Below are positions 1 through 12,132 of a stretch of DNA of 64,000 nucleotides, piece by piece. The position numbers and the translations under genes are program-made. The stretch is from Phytophthora sp. 'mugwort' (lineage: Eukaryota > Oomycota > Peronosporomycetes > Peronosporales > Peronosporaceae), in contig JAUCEF010000011.1 of NCBI GenBank assembly GCA_033558025.1, positions 1,426,001 to 1,490,000 of the forward strand, written 5' to 3'. How positions within the stretch are numbered: position 1 is the stretch's first letter; each line of letters starts with the position of its first letter. A model generated the notes under the pieces. The model searched no databases, had not been told where the DNA came from, and saw nothing but the letters and a program-made list of their open reading frames with translations.

Positions 1-270
1 ATCTTTTCTCCCGCCCCCACTGTGGGATCGTCAAACGGTTTGGCTGGTCCCATGCCGGTGACCAGATCACAGCGTTCCGTCCGTGGCGCAGCTGGTATGC
101 ATCCCGAATACCACGTATCGGGACAATCACAAAGCTCTCTTTGGAGGTCCCGCGCCTTCCGTCTGATTAGCCCGAGAGATACACACACATTTTTGGCCTC
201 GAGTAGCTGTATGCAAGCCCAAAGGCGATTCTCCAACATTGACGTCACCTCCAGGGACTTATAGCGCTTG

Positions 271-459
271 CTACCGCCTCATGATGGCCGAGGCCTTGTC
301 CACGATGTCAGAGACGGTAGTTTGTACTGGCCCTCGCCTGAGCTTGTAGGTTTTCTTGGCCCATGCTGCGAGCTCGCGCTGATTCATCGTCGGATAGTCG
401 GCTGGCTTTCTGATGAGATCTCGCTTCTGCTGAAGCGTCATCCGGCCTCCATCGGGCAT
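271..459 (-). pseudogene. Pogo/CENP-B-type helix-turn-helix fragment
   Basis: A short minus-strand frame of 62 codons reads like the N-terminal DNA-binding helix-turn-helix of a pogo/CENP-B-type transposase, for example LTLQQKRDLI-like and MNQRELAAWAKKTY stretches. This is the part that would bind the transposon ends. No DDE catalytic domain follows: downstream on the minus strand the frames are closed down to the window edge. It is either a broken end of an element lying outside the window or an orphan remnant. Family assignment is by motif recognition only. Confidence 0.45.
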
Positions 460-1571
460 TGCGTTTCTTAATCCGTTGTGAGGAGTCGTTCACCGCATTA
501 ACCGGTATGCGCCGTGGGTGCAGCTGGGTTTGATTGAGTGGTGTACGTTGATTCTTACCCCAATACACCGCCCAACTTAAACCGAGTCTACCTGTCTATA
601 GCGATTGTAGCATACGGGGAGGATATACTTTTTTATTAGTACCGGAACAGACCGCGGTTATTGTACGCAGACTCTACCAAAAGCCCAGCCGGTCGATCGC
701 AGTACGATTTTTCACAGGTCACCTTTGTAGGCGTACAGTATTGGCTGGGCACGCTGGCTTGTAGGCACCAAACGTGCTACGTGTTACTAGTACAACTTTC
801 GTTGGACACCAAACGCTACCCTTCTAAGGCAGAGCATATTGCGCTGTAGGCTGCATGTGTCAACGTTAGTAACTGAACCTCAACCTCCCACAAGTTAAGG
901 TACGGTTACCTCAGACCTCCAACTGCTTAACCTCCCGCATACAACCATCCATATAAACCAAACGTTGTCCGTTGATTGGCGCCTCGTGACTTCCTGTAAG
1001 GCGTTGTCATGACGGAGCCGAAGGGGTTGGGTGTGTGCGAGGAGAAGGACTTCCTCCAGGTATTGAAAAGTGAGAGGCGCATGGTGGAAGGCGACGCTCC
1101 GGAGTATTAGACGGGTTAAGCGAGACACCGATTCGGTAAGGATGGACGACAGTGAATGCTGCGTTTTTGCTTTCAATTATGTGATGTACCTTTCTCCAAA
1201 ACGCCCTCCTTTTAGGGTCCTACGTAAGAGGAGAGGTCTCACGAAAGACTTCGTAACTGACTAAGTGCCTATGAATAAAACTTACCCATACTCTCATCTG
1301 ACACATAGGACATTCCATCCCTGATCTGCTGGTAGCTCTTCGGAGGTCCGAATGGCCGATGTATTGTGGCCACTATCCTGCATTTATTCCGTTTAGCGGT
1401 AGAATAATATGCAGCTTAGTGCCTACAGGTTCGTTCGACGTCTTTTGTGCCGAAGTCGGAGTAGCCGGAGTACCCGGCGTCGATGGAGTACCTGACAACG
1501 CTTGACATGCCTCGACACGTACTCGAATAACCCTGTTATGCTTGACTGGAATCGTTTATCCATTCCGTATA
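460..1571. other. Intergenic, no gene recognised
   Basis: Only short frames without recognisable domains. The left boundary of the piggyBac-like remnant probably lies in the right part of this stretch, but no terminal inverted repeat or TTAA pair could be assigned by eye. Confidence 0.4.
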
Positions 1572-4447
1572 CTACATATTCCAGCACGTCACTCTCACTC
1601 CCCGGACTTCACGACGCGTACGCATGCAGAGAAAGATTGGCCCAGTAGTGTTGCAGTCGCTTAAGTAGAACGTCGTTGTGGACGCTCGCTGCGTGTCGGT
1701 TCGGACAACAGAGCAGACCTTGCATGTCCGCTGTCGCTGTTTCGTTTGCAATGCTTTATTTCGCCATTCGTCACTTTGGCGCGGTCTGGGCGTGGATGTT
1801 TGAGTGCTGCCGGTCGAAAGGGGCTGCTGGTACACTGGTTGGGAAGGTTGGTGCTGCGCGCCAAAAGTGTTGGCTTCGTACATATCTGCCGGCTGCAACT
1901 GGCACAACTGGAGATGTAATCGTTTCATATATTTCATGTGTGTAAGTGGCCGAGACTCGTTGCTCTTGTGATACGTGAACGATGTACCCATTCACTATGA
2001 CCAGGTCAATCAAACCCAGCACCAACGACTTGTAGTACTTGCGAAAACGGAGGGCGCGCTGGAGTGAGTATCGTTGGAGGCGCAACTGGTCATGGACATC
2101 CACGCCTCCCATGAAGGCGTGATGGTCCTTCACCACTCTGGGGCTCGGTACTTCCACTTGGTTTAGCCCGTCCTGCCTCACGACGCTATAAATCTCGAGA
2201 CTTCCACCAGTACAGAGAAAATGTACGTGGTAAGAATCCCACCAGCATATCGCTTTCATGTTAAGCACCAACTCGGATGTTGAGACCTTGAACGAACCAC
2301 GTACAGTAGAAGCGGGTCGAGTTTTCTTCTTCTCTATGACTTGTTTGCAATAGCCGAGCCGGTTGGTAATAAAACTTAAATAATGAACCTGCTAACGTAT
2401 ACATAAAAAACAAATATGAAGCTTTAATTTTACGTTCTCTTGAAATATATCCGCAATAAGTATATTGGGATTTTAACCCAAATAATACAGCATCATGATT
2501 CGTATCAACCAAAAAAAGGTTACCGAATGCAGTACCTGGTGACGGAACTGCACAACATGAAGAGCGTCGTACCCCCTTTGTGGGGCTTGTTTTAATGTAC
2601 ACCCACATCTTGTTGAAAATCGATCGACTAGGCAGAACCGCTTCGTCAAAGGCTAAGTGTGCGGGCGCAATGTACCCATGTGCAAACATTCACTGTAGCA
2701 TTTCGACAACTTGCGGAATTCCAAGCACTATCGGTCAGTGCGAGAGGGTCGTTGTTCGGGTGAAGTGGAAATTCCGCGATATCTTCATGAATCTATCGCG
2801 ACGCAGTACAGATCCAACCGCGTGAAATGCCACCCTCATCCGTCGTTTTCCAGTGTTTGGATAGGTTTTCACGGTTAAAAGCAATAATCCTTGCCTCCAA
2901 CAGACCCACGAAGTTGCAAAGTTCGTGTGGTTGAATTGACTTCATCCTTCCAACTCGTGCTGATGTCACGTCTTATCTTTTTCTCGTCAACACACCGAGG
3001 AAGCATCTACCGGTGATAGTCGTTTGAATACACGGCAATATGCTGCTGCAGTACCACTGGCATGAAGTAAAATAGTAGCGCAACGGGGGAGTCACCTCGT
3101 CGTAGCACCTCTGTTATAGGCCCCGAGTATCCATGGCGCAAACCTGGGTAGCTCCTTGCATTATCCACAGGCTCGTAAGGCGTCATGAGATATTCGAGAA
3201 TGTCTGGTTCGATGACGTCGTCCCATCCCGTGGTCGACATGTTGCGAAAAACAGCGTTTTTCAAGTTTCCGGCCAGTACTTCATCTTCTCCGCCGAAGCT
3301 GTCCAAAAAGCTTTCCGCGAAGAGAACCTCGGCAGCAATTTCGGTTTCAGTTTCATCACGATCGTCACGAGCATCTTCAGGTACGCAAAATGAGCCATCC
3401 TCATCTTCCGAACCGTACTCTCCCGTCTCCACGTATCCCTCTCTGCTTCATCGCCCGAATCCATTGTGACGAACAAAGCTGAGCTTTCGCTGTCATCTGC
3501 CTTGTTCAATTCATCATCGTTGTCGGCTAACAGCTCACTCCCCAGTGTGTTTCCATGGTCTTCACCATCGTCCGCTACAGAATATAAAACGAAACAGTTA
3601 ATTTGCATTTCGACAGAGTCGCTTCGTACACCAGTCGAATTCACGGATCATCGTCAAGCACGAACGAAGAGCTTGAACATGCATCGTCGCTATCATTGAC
3701 GTCGTCTGCTTGAACATGAGCTAAAGTCGCAATTAGTTATGGGGAACTGAGTGGTGGGGTTCGAGCTGGTGTCCTTGCCCTGGTTCCGGCGGTTGCATCA
3801 GTGCGTGTCGCGTAGGTCGTTTTGATGGCCTCATTCTATTTCCGCGACGGAACAGTACGATGTGGCGTTGTAATTGTGGTATTGCAACACGGGGCATGAT
3901 CACCAGCAGGTGCATCAGCTCTAGATACCGTGACGATAGGTGCGCGGTTATCAGCTCATGTGCAGCTTCACATGCCTCTGCTACATCTATATCGGCAGTA
4001 TAGGTATCGCGAACAACTTGGGCAGCAGCAGCAAGCTGAGCATCGCCCGGTGCAAGCTCCGTGGGCGTTGCGAGAGGCATTGGAGCAGCTCCACGTGCTT
4101 GGCTCCGAAGCAGTGCAAAAGGCATAACACTAACTTTTAGATCAGCCACCATATCTGGGGGCATTCAAACGAAACTTACCGTTTGCGTAGTACTCAAGTA
4201 CTGCCTCTTCGCTCAGGATGTAGTCCATGCCGTTCGTGCCGTTGCGGTTTCCATTCGGTCGAATGTACCGGTACCGCTCGTCCAGACAACGTGCCGGTGG
4301 TACTTTGCGCGTCCAGCCTTGACCCTTGAGTTCTTTCCAAACGGACTTGAATGAAAGGTCCCTCCCCGTCACCTCGCTATCGCGCAAGATTTTGCCTATC
4401 CGCTGCACCATTGTGTTCTCCTCTCGACTTGTGTCCCTCGCCCGCAA
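1572..4447 (-). pseudogene. PiggyBac-like transposase, frameshifted
   Basis: A cut-and-paste DNA transposase of the piggyBac superfamily, decayed. Reading along the minus strand: 4447-4142 carries a small module with Trp-rich and Gly-rich motifs (LKGQGWTRK, RYIRPNGNRNG), of the kind found at the N-terminus of oomycete piggyBac-like proteins. 4164-3733 is a low-complexity linker. 3644-3261 and 3432-3007 are acidic, ending in SYPGLRHGYSGP and IAVYSNDYHR. 2689-2450 holds LAFDEAVLPSRSIFNKM, the first catalytic Asp region. 2271-1860 holds HAFMGGVDVHDQLRLQRYSL, the third catalytic region. 1991-1572 is a Cys-rich C-terminus (CKVC..C..C). At least three frame changes and an interrupted centre mean it cannot make a full enzyme. 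Superfamily confidence is high; the element ends were not found. Confidence 0.75.
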
Positions 4448-4682
4448 ATCCTAGGGGCCGACTGAGAGCCACTCGTTTGGTGCCTGTTACATCCGCAAAG
4501 TGATATAAATCAGGTGGTAATAGATTTTACTTGTCGAAAGCTATATTTAAATTTAGACAAACGCTGATCCGAATCCCGTAAGAAAAAGAAAGGCGCAAAC
4601 AGAGACAAGATGTTCTTATGTCCTAACGTTTGTATACTTCGTGGCGAGTGAAAAATAGACACCATATAAACTCCAAGTCTAT

Positions 4683-4742
4683 TTTTGCTTATGTTGCATA
4701 CGTGCATCATAAGCAAAATGGTAATGCTGCATTATGCAGCAT
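4683..4742. repeat. Two adjacent inverted repeats
   Basis: TTTTGCTTATG (4683-4693) is matched inverted by CATAAGCAAAA (4708-4718). Directly after it, ATGCTGCAT (4724-4732) is matched by ATGCAGCAT (4734-4742). They lie about 240-300 bp upstream of the piggyBac-like frame and could be subterminal repeats of that element, but no matching copy was found near its other end. Confidence 0.5.
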
Positions 4743-6119
4743 CCGGTTTGGAGGGGATAAAAGGTGGTTCTTAATCTAAATCGGTTGCTTCCCAAACAGC
4801 ATTCGACGAAAAAAAGGCAAATGCACTTAATTTTGCATCAGTGGCTCGAGAAATCGTACTAACCCTAAACGCGTTTGCGAAGGACCAACCAGATTGGCCA
4901 TAAGTCGGGAAAGGCACAATATTTTGTGTCTTACTACAGATTAGCCCAGACTTCGATCAAGGCGCTCTTCAATATCGAGGGCGTTGTTGGTATGCGCATG
5001 TGCTCACCGGGAGGATATTGAGAGATATTTAGCGAGAAGCAAACATTTGTGTATATCCATTGACAGGAGGGATAAAATTGCAATGACCGATAGCTAAGAA
5101 GGTTAAAAGTTAGTTTGGAAGTTGTGAAGTTACCGCAAAAGGTTGAGGTTAAGGAGGTAGAGATAAGATTAAAGCAGCTGAGGTTGGCTGCAGCCTGCAA
5201 CGGCCACCACAGAAACGGAGACCTTTCGACAGCGACGAGCACTGGAACGTGGATATGGGATTTCGGTAAACCCACCGACGACCAGCGAGATAACACAACA
5301 AGCGAATTGCCAACGTGTTTCGATACCATAATGATGACGGTTGGCATCTTGTATTACGCGCGTCTCTAGCTTGTAGAGAATGGAGCTCGTTCCAGTCGAT
5401 CACGTCACTGTTTAAAAGGTCTACCCCATCTTCAGGGATAGAGGAGATTGGCTTCTCAACCTGTGGCCGGTATCTGCCATCGTAGAGTAGGTTTGTGTCC
5501 ATCTGGATAATGCTGGTGATAGTAGTCACGAACCAGCGCTGCCGCGGCGGGTAATAGACTACTAAGCCTTGTCAGCGATATTCGCTTCACGTGGCGCGCT
5601 TGCGGTCTCAAAACGCTTTAAGCAGATGCCTTTTGCTCGCAGAAATCCAATTCAAACGTGATGTTAATGTGTTCCAGCAGTTCCATGAAGAGGTGCTGTC
5701 TCCATCACTGTAACAACGTGCTTGAAACACTGAAAAATCGGATGTCGGCACTGAGGGCTAGGCCTCTCCTACATTGGTCACAGCACTGCCAGAATAGTAC
5801 TCAACACCGTAAATCAAGCTTTAAAGCACTGGAAGTTTATGAGGTATGTTTTGCGGTTTTGCCAAAGGGGTACGAAACACGGCGATTAGCATCTATGAAT
5901 AACATTGACGTCGTTTTGTATGCTCGCATGAGTCGCGACTTGCAGATCGCGTAGTACGGATAGTGTGCGAAATTACCTACTCTGGCTCCCCGTGAGGCAC
6001 CATCTCGTTCCTATATGGATATGTGGCACGATCGAGAAGGGAGCTGCTTGTCTGCGCCAAAGCATGCGTCGTTCCGGGCGGTGTTGCAAAAGCCTTCAAG
6101 CATGGGAACGAGTCATGAA
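4743..6119. other. Intergenic with unassigned short ORFs
   Basis: Frames of 80-137 codons occur on both strands, for example 5115-5369 plus and 5529-5149 minus. None shows a recognisable domain and they overlap one another in opposite orientation. No gene is supported here. Confidence 0.35.
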
Positions 6120-8498
6120 TCATAGGTTCAGCAGGACATCGTACCTGAAACGGAACATCAGTATGATACTAAGGGGTACATGTGCATCGGTTTGTTCGCT
6201 TGGCTCGGATACCTCATCAGGTAAAACGGTTGCTGTTAGTGCTAAGATCGACGTACGCCTCCTGAAGCTGCGACCCGATACCCCATCGTAGCATGTCATT
6301 TCATTCTGAACTTGGCGATCCAAACGACGAACCTGTCGCGTCAGTTTGCGTCTCGATCGTGCGTCGCGCGACTTAAATCGGCGCACTTGACTGTATCCTG
6401 GACACGGAAGTTCCGACAGCTTAGTAACATCAATAATGTGAGCACAAATATTGTACTTGCTGTGGAAACGACACTGGCAAGTCCTTGAAGATGCGTCTAC
6501 AATCCATCCATCCTCCGGCATTCCTTCCCAGTGTGTGCGTAAGGTATACGAGGACTTGATAGGCTGCGTTACGTCGTCAGCGTGGAATTCGGACTTCTTG
6601 TTCTTTCTTGCGTTATTCCTGCGGCTCTGGCCTGTAGCTGCCCGGACATGCGCATCTACATTGGTACTCAGTCCGCTGGATCGATCGGAGTACAGGCAGT
6701 GCTTTCAGACAGTTGAAGAGGAGCGAAGTGCTTGACGGCCACTAACCGTCGATGTAGGTCTCCTACAGGTAGAAGTGCAGTTGCTTGCAGCTGACCCTGC
6801 TGTTTGATTTTGTTGTAGTGAGCTTTAAGACGTTTTGATGCTTCAGTTATACTTGCGAACTTGGATTTATTGGATACAAAAACAATGCGCGATTGATCAA
6901 GAAACTTAACCATGACGATTGGCGTAGCGTGCGAGGAGTCCTCAAGTTTTAAGGTACGGTGGTACTGCTCCACGGGGTTATTCGTCGTAGCATAGCCCGG
7001 TGGGGTGTGAAATGCCTGCCAATCTGAGAATCGAGGATTTTTAATTCACTGACGGATCAAACCCGTGGCCACTTTTCGGAAGGGGGTGCACGGATGCCCG
7101 ATGCTTACCCATTCCGCGATTACCAGCAATGTCTTCTCTTCGCATCGAATTCATTTTGAGATCTGCAGAAATGAAGTTCGTTAAGGCACCGAAATATGAC
7201 TTCTCTCTTATGTTCTGGCAACTTATGTGATTTTTTCCATACGTTTTGGCAGACGTGGAATCAGCACATGAGGACCTTGGTCGTCGGTAATTCGGTCGCA
7301 CACACGCTTTATATTGGGCTTTATCAGCATTAGCCATAACAAACTGTGAGAAAAGTCGACAGCAAAAAGTTGCTTGGTAACTCGTTTAGTGTACGCGAGA
7401 CATCAACTAACGTCCTGTGCACGCCGCTGGGAGGCACAGTAGTAGACCACTGGAAAGAAATGACCGCAGCTATCCGATATACCCAGGATGAACACGTTAT
7501 ATTTCTGACGAACCATGTTGTGCGTGCTGTCAACGTGAAGTATGGTGACGCACCGCGGATCTTGCTGAACATTTATGTACGCCTCCAACAGTGATTAGCA
7601 GGTGAGGCCAATACGGAAGGGTGAATCATCAGACGCATCCCCAATATCAGGGACAAGACCATTTGCGGTTCTTCTGGAATCGCAAAACACAAGTAAATTT
7701 TCTCCGTGTAGAGCCACATTGGGCACGAGATCAAACATGGATTCTTTACAAATATCAATGACCGGATCCATTGAATCGTCTCCATTGTTGCGGCGTCACC
7801 TCTGCATGTAACCTTGCACCTGACTCTCCAAAGGAGCCTGACCCGATATACGTGCACAAATGTGTGTATACACCACGTGCGGCGCTACACCATATTTGCG
7901 ACTAATCGCCTCGTGTACCATTGCCTTCACTTCTTGGGTCAGACCTCTTGTTGCTTGCGGAGAATTTTCCAAATCGTTCACCATTGTATGCTCACCTTCC
8001 TGGGAGACAGTAATGTAGTCACTCGCTTGGCACTCGTTAATCTTGTACCGGCACGCGCATCTAAGACGACTTTGACTACATCGAACTGAGGCGCATGTAG
8101 TCAGAATCGTCCTCATTTTGTGTTGTGTATTGGAGAGCTCGTACTGTCCGACCAATTCGGCTTCATTGTGCAGTTGTAGGGGTCGTTCTTAGAAACGATG
8201 TAGTTCGGTAACATTTGCTTAACGGCTTCGTACGATCGGTCACTGTTATCCATTGATCTCCATACGTGCCTCCATTGAGGCCGAGGTCGAGAATTGGTAC
8301 CAGTCGAATATTGCTCGCCGTCTCTCTGTAAATGAGGACGACATCAATCGAAAACAATTATAATAGACCCCATAAAAGAACATTTCATACCTGAGATACA
8401 TCAGTAGAATCAGAGCCGGAAGAGCTAGAACCGATGCCAGATTCGGATTGACTGCCTGTTCCGGAGCTGTCGGAGGTGGAGGGTAGCATCGCGAACAT
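6120..8498 (-). pseudogene. MULE (Mutator-like) transposase, frameshifted
   Basis: Minus-strand remnant of a Mutator-like transposase. A possible first exon at 8498-8391 (36 codons, Ser/Thr-rich, starting MFAMLPST) ends at a GT donor; an AG acceptor at 8327-8326 gives a 65-nt intron with phase 0 on both sides. The second exon reads to about 8160, where a one-base frame change continues into an N-terminal Cys-rich region (8155-7796). 7588-7403 has VTILHVDSTHN, the first catalytic Asp region of the MULE domain, followed by MANADKAQYKA at 7337. 6973-6668 has the MEQYHRTLKL motif typical of oomycete MULEs. 6521-6420 is a SWIM zinc finger, CQC..H....C.H. Several frame breaks make it non-functional. 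Terminal inverted repeats were not located. Confidence 0.78.
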
Positions 8499-9910
8499 TA
8501 ACCCCAATTAGAAAATGTCCCAGCGCTCAATAACGTCCGGCAAGAGGAGACAGAACGTTGCTTGGCGGTGAAATGCGAAGTGCCATTCATGGAAGTTGTA
8601 GAGCACATACAAATTAGCAATAGATTTATCTATCATTGTGTAAGGGGTGGATGATGGATCTTAGAACAAGGTTACCACTTATATTTGGCTTAACCGTTTT
8701 TAGTAAAGCTTTCTTGTTAGTATTGAGTACCATCTTATTCAGTGTTTCAAATGACCCTACCCTTCAGTGTCAGAGTCAATTTTTGCAGTCGATAAAGTGT
8801 TTTTAAGTTTTAACATCAGGCACTCTTCCATGAACTCGCACGATAATCGCTGACTCATTCCCAGAACCGTTGCTCTCGTTCCACGTGGTCCTATGTTTAG
8901 CCTCGTCGCCGTATCCGGATATCAACAAGCCCCATATTCTTCTCGCATAGCAGTCAACGAAATAAAGACAGACAAAATCGCGAGCCTTCGCCTCAACCGG
9001 ATAATCCAGCATACGAAATCGTTCGCAAAATTGACGTTACGTCTGCGAACCCGACGCTGCGTCCAGACTTCGCGAACCCTGTTGGTGTTCGCAGCACCTC
9101 TCTAAAGCAGGGTGCCTGGTCAGTCTGCCAGATCCTTATACCGTCCCATCAAGCTGTTTTCGTTCTCCTCCAGCCAAGTCATTTCCTCCTATCAACACGC
9201 CCATAAAACGCTGTAAAGTGCTTGTCGCGGCCAGAGCAGAATACGTTGGACATATGTCTTGCGGTTGTAGTAGATGGGGGATCTTCTTGCCCGTTAGTTT
9301 GCTAATATTATGGCATTTGCGGCCGGTCGTCGCTGGATGACGGCTGCTGAGGTCGCATTCGGTTCGACGGCACAGGCTCCGGAGAGTAATGCCTCAGCTA
9401 TCACCTTCTTTTGGAGCACCGGTGGTATCGGATGGCGAGAAGAAGCAACCGTGTTTTGCGAGATGGACTTGCTTCAACATGTGTCATTTGGCATTTCACA
9501 TGGATATTTGTGGCAGATGATTGGTGGATACAGAATTCGATCAGATGTCATTCAGACGTAATAGAATCATCTGAGAGTCCCAGCTTAATAAATACCCATT
9601 TCAGTTCCGACAGTGTCGGAGCTGAAATGTCAGCGACACCTCTCACGCTTGCTACTGCTAGCTCATCTTATCCCGGTACACACGATCGACGACCAAGAGC
9701 ACCGCGATCTTTCATTAAACTAAACAAACTTGACGAACCTCTGTGTGTCTGATCGATGCCATCTATATCATCCATCTTCTCAGCACCCATTTCAGATCAC
9801 GGGATGCCATTTTGGGACGTCACGTTGCTATTATAGTTTACGAACCTGAACGCGAGGCCCAATTGTAACCAAACCCACGCGCTTCATCCTCGTTTTGACT
9901 TAGTTCCACT
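8499..9910. other. Intergenic between MULE remnant and gene A
   Basis: Short frames only (8893-9105 plus, 9310-9561 plus, 9411-9752 plus), with no recognisable domains. The right part should hold the promoter of gene A; a TTCATCCTCGTTTTGAC stretch about 20-30 bp upstream of its first ATG is vaguely similar to the oomycete initiator but is not convincing. Confidence 0.35.
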
Positions 9911-11452
9911 ATGGCACTCTCTGCCCTCCCCTATCCTCGCCGATTGGGATGCAACTTGCGCCAGCACACACTTCTGAAATCGCGTTCCACCAGCTCAATC
10001 ACTCAACGATCAGGTCTCAAACGTTGGTTGGCAATGGCACCGGACACTCTCGTTCACCAAATGCCATCCCTGTCGATGCGTGGAAAAACGTACCTCCCGC
10101 GTGTGCAACTCGTTCTGCCAGCCCGCGAGCTCGAAGCCAAGTACATGGCGACCAAGGCCCTGGAACTGGCCCCGCCGCAAGAAGAAGACATTTTTCTCAG
10201 CGGACTGAACAAACTGCAACGCAAATCAGCGCCGTCTGCCACGGTTCGTGAAAAACCTTTGTAAAAAGTGACAAAGCACTTATTTAAGATTTATTAATTC
10301 ATTTATATTTTTCTGCTACCACCAGCACGAACTGCGGCAATTGCGTGCCGATGCCGCGGCGATGGAGGCCCAATTAGCCAAACTCTGTGTCAAGTGGCAA
10401 GAAAACTTGCCAGACGCTGCCGTCCGAGAAACAGCCTGCATGGCTGCCAAAGCCAAGTGGATCTCAGCCCAAGCGGAGCAGGTCAACCGTACCCTCAAAG
10501 ACCAAGTGCTGCAACAGCAACTGTACCTGGCATCGTTGCAACATTTCACGACCCAATCGCCGTTCTTGGCCCCGTCGAGGAGCAAAGAGCTCTACGAGGG
10601 TATGCACGGATACTCGGAACTGCCCGAGTCGATGTCTGAGGCCCAACGCATCAGCCACCTGCAGTCCCAATGTGACGTGGGCGTTCGGCTGATTCCGGCG
10701 CTCATGAGTCGATTCGCTCGCCAGCATTTGCCCAGCGCGACGGTCAGCAATCCGTTCTCACACACCAGTGTCATGGCCGATGGAAACTTCACGTACGTGT
10801 CCAACATTTTGCTATGTCGGATCCCGCACCGGTCTCTCGAGGTGGCAGTGGAGGCAGCAATGCACTATTTCCAGACCCTGTCGACGGAACTGAAGGTGCA
10901 CTTGGGAGTGCTGTGCGACCTCGAAATGTTGCAGGACCTGGGCGATGGCCGAGCTTACTCGCAGATGCGGTATCGCAATGGCCCTGATTTTGCCTCCACT
11001 AGCAACACGACGCTATCGGCGCGTATCACGCCGGAGTCGGCCGTGGTGGTTGCAGATTTCATTGACCAGGACGCTCGCTACCCCATTGATCGGACGTCCG
11101 ACGGACGCGTCGGGCTAGACTCGTGTCTCTCGTACGTATCCGCTCATGTAGCTGAGTCGTTGAAGTCATGGCTTTGTCTCAAGACGTTTTTTATCTTTGA
11201 GATCTGACATATTTTATAATTTTGTGCAGGCTGCTAATGACACCGGAGAGGGATCACGGGACCGGCCAGGAGCACGTGCTAGTGCAGCGACTGACCGTAA
11301 ACCGATATATTCTCCCACCCACGTCGCCGAGGTTGCACAACGAGATTCGGTCCACGCTTCCCTGGTTCAATGGAGACTTGTTCATGGAAGTTATCTGTCG
11401 TCAGCTCGAGCAAGGTGATCGTGATCCCGCAAGGGCGCTCCCTTCCTGCTAG
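9911..11452 (+). CDS. START-like / M96-type family protein A (3 exons)
   Basis: Member of the large oomycete family often labelled 'M96 mating-specific' with a START-like C-terminal domain; biochemical role unknown. Exons inferred at 9911-10243, 10326-11131 and 11230-11452 (GTTCGT..CAG and GTACGT..CAG introns of 82 and 98 nt). They join in frame to 453 residues. The coiled coil begins directly after intron 1 at HELRQLRADAAAMEAQL, continues through LKDQVLQQQLYLASLQ, then the family signature YVSNILLCRIPHRSLEVAVE, and ends in RLTVNRYILPP and STLPWFNGDLFMEVI. The start could instead be the in-frame ATG at 10034 (MAPDTLVHQ). It lacks the AT-hook and KKRRR patch of copies D and E. It lies tail-to-tail with gene B, about 680 bp apart. 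The open, splice-consistent frame suggests a functional gene. Confidence 0.72.
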
Positions 11453-12132
11453 ATGGGGGCTGGCAATGGGTGGACGTAGACAAGATTGATGTTAATTTTT
11501 TTTAAGTAAGCGTGCGTGTGGTAAGCAATGCATCGTTTTGTATTAATAGCATTGGCCGAGTCCATCGTATCCGGATAGTTCTTGGTAATCTGAGTTTGGC
11601 GTTCATAAAATCTTATCAATATTTCTGACTTTTGCTCAGAAAACAAGAACAAAAGTCAGAAATTTAGATGGAAATGGACCACATATGAGCGGAACGGAAA
11701 TCGTTGCCGCTGCAGGAACGATGCGCCGTTCCACGACAAACTGCAATTTGAGTTTCTGTGTGGCCTTGGTCGCCGCTATTAATACGGTGATTGTTGTGTC
11801 GCGCGTGTCACTTTCTTATGCTGTCAATCCTGTATCGCGTTACGCCACTGGTGTATCAAGATCGTGACCGTGAGCTGCAGCGTACTTTTCTATCGCTTAT
11901 TAATATGAGGAGTTTCATAGTATTCTGGTCAGTTTAAGACGAAACCTGCCATTTGTCTTGGAACGTGTTCTTACCCGTCCGATTTGTCAAGCACCTGAAA
12001 AAACGAGAACTCGAGAAACAACCAACACGTCGTTAAATTATTTGTCTACATGCTGCCCCATTAAAGTGCCTTGGGTCTGATCTCCCAACGCGCATTCTTT
12101 TTCTATCTGACTAAGCCATAAAGAGGACGAGG
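11453..12132. other. Intergenic between convergent genes A and B
   Basis: AT-richer spacer between the two stop codons. It should hold both 3' UTRs. A 60-codon plus-strand frame at 11685-11867 has one hydrophobic segment but no homology I recognise and no RXLR-type motif, so it is not called as a gene. Confidence 0.4.

Noticed and set aside
11685..11867. Short ORF with one hydrophobic segment as a possible secreted effector
   Set aside because: No convincing signal peptide start, no RXLR/EER or LFLAK-type motif, and only 60 codons; chance frame is likely.
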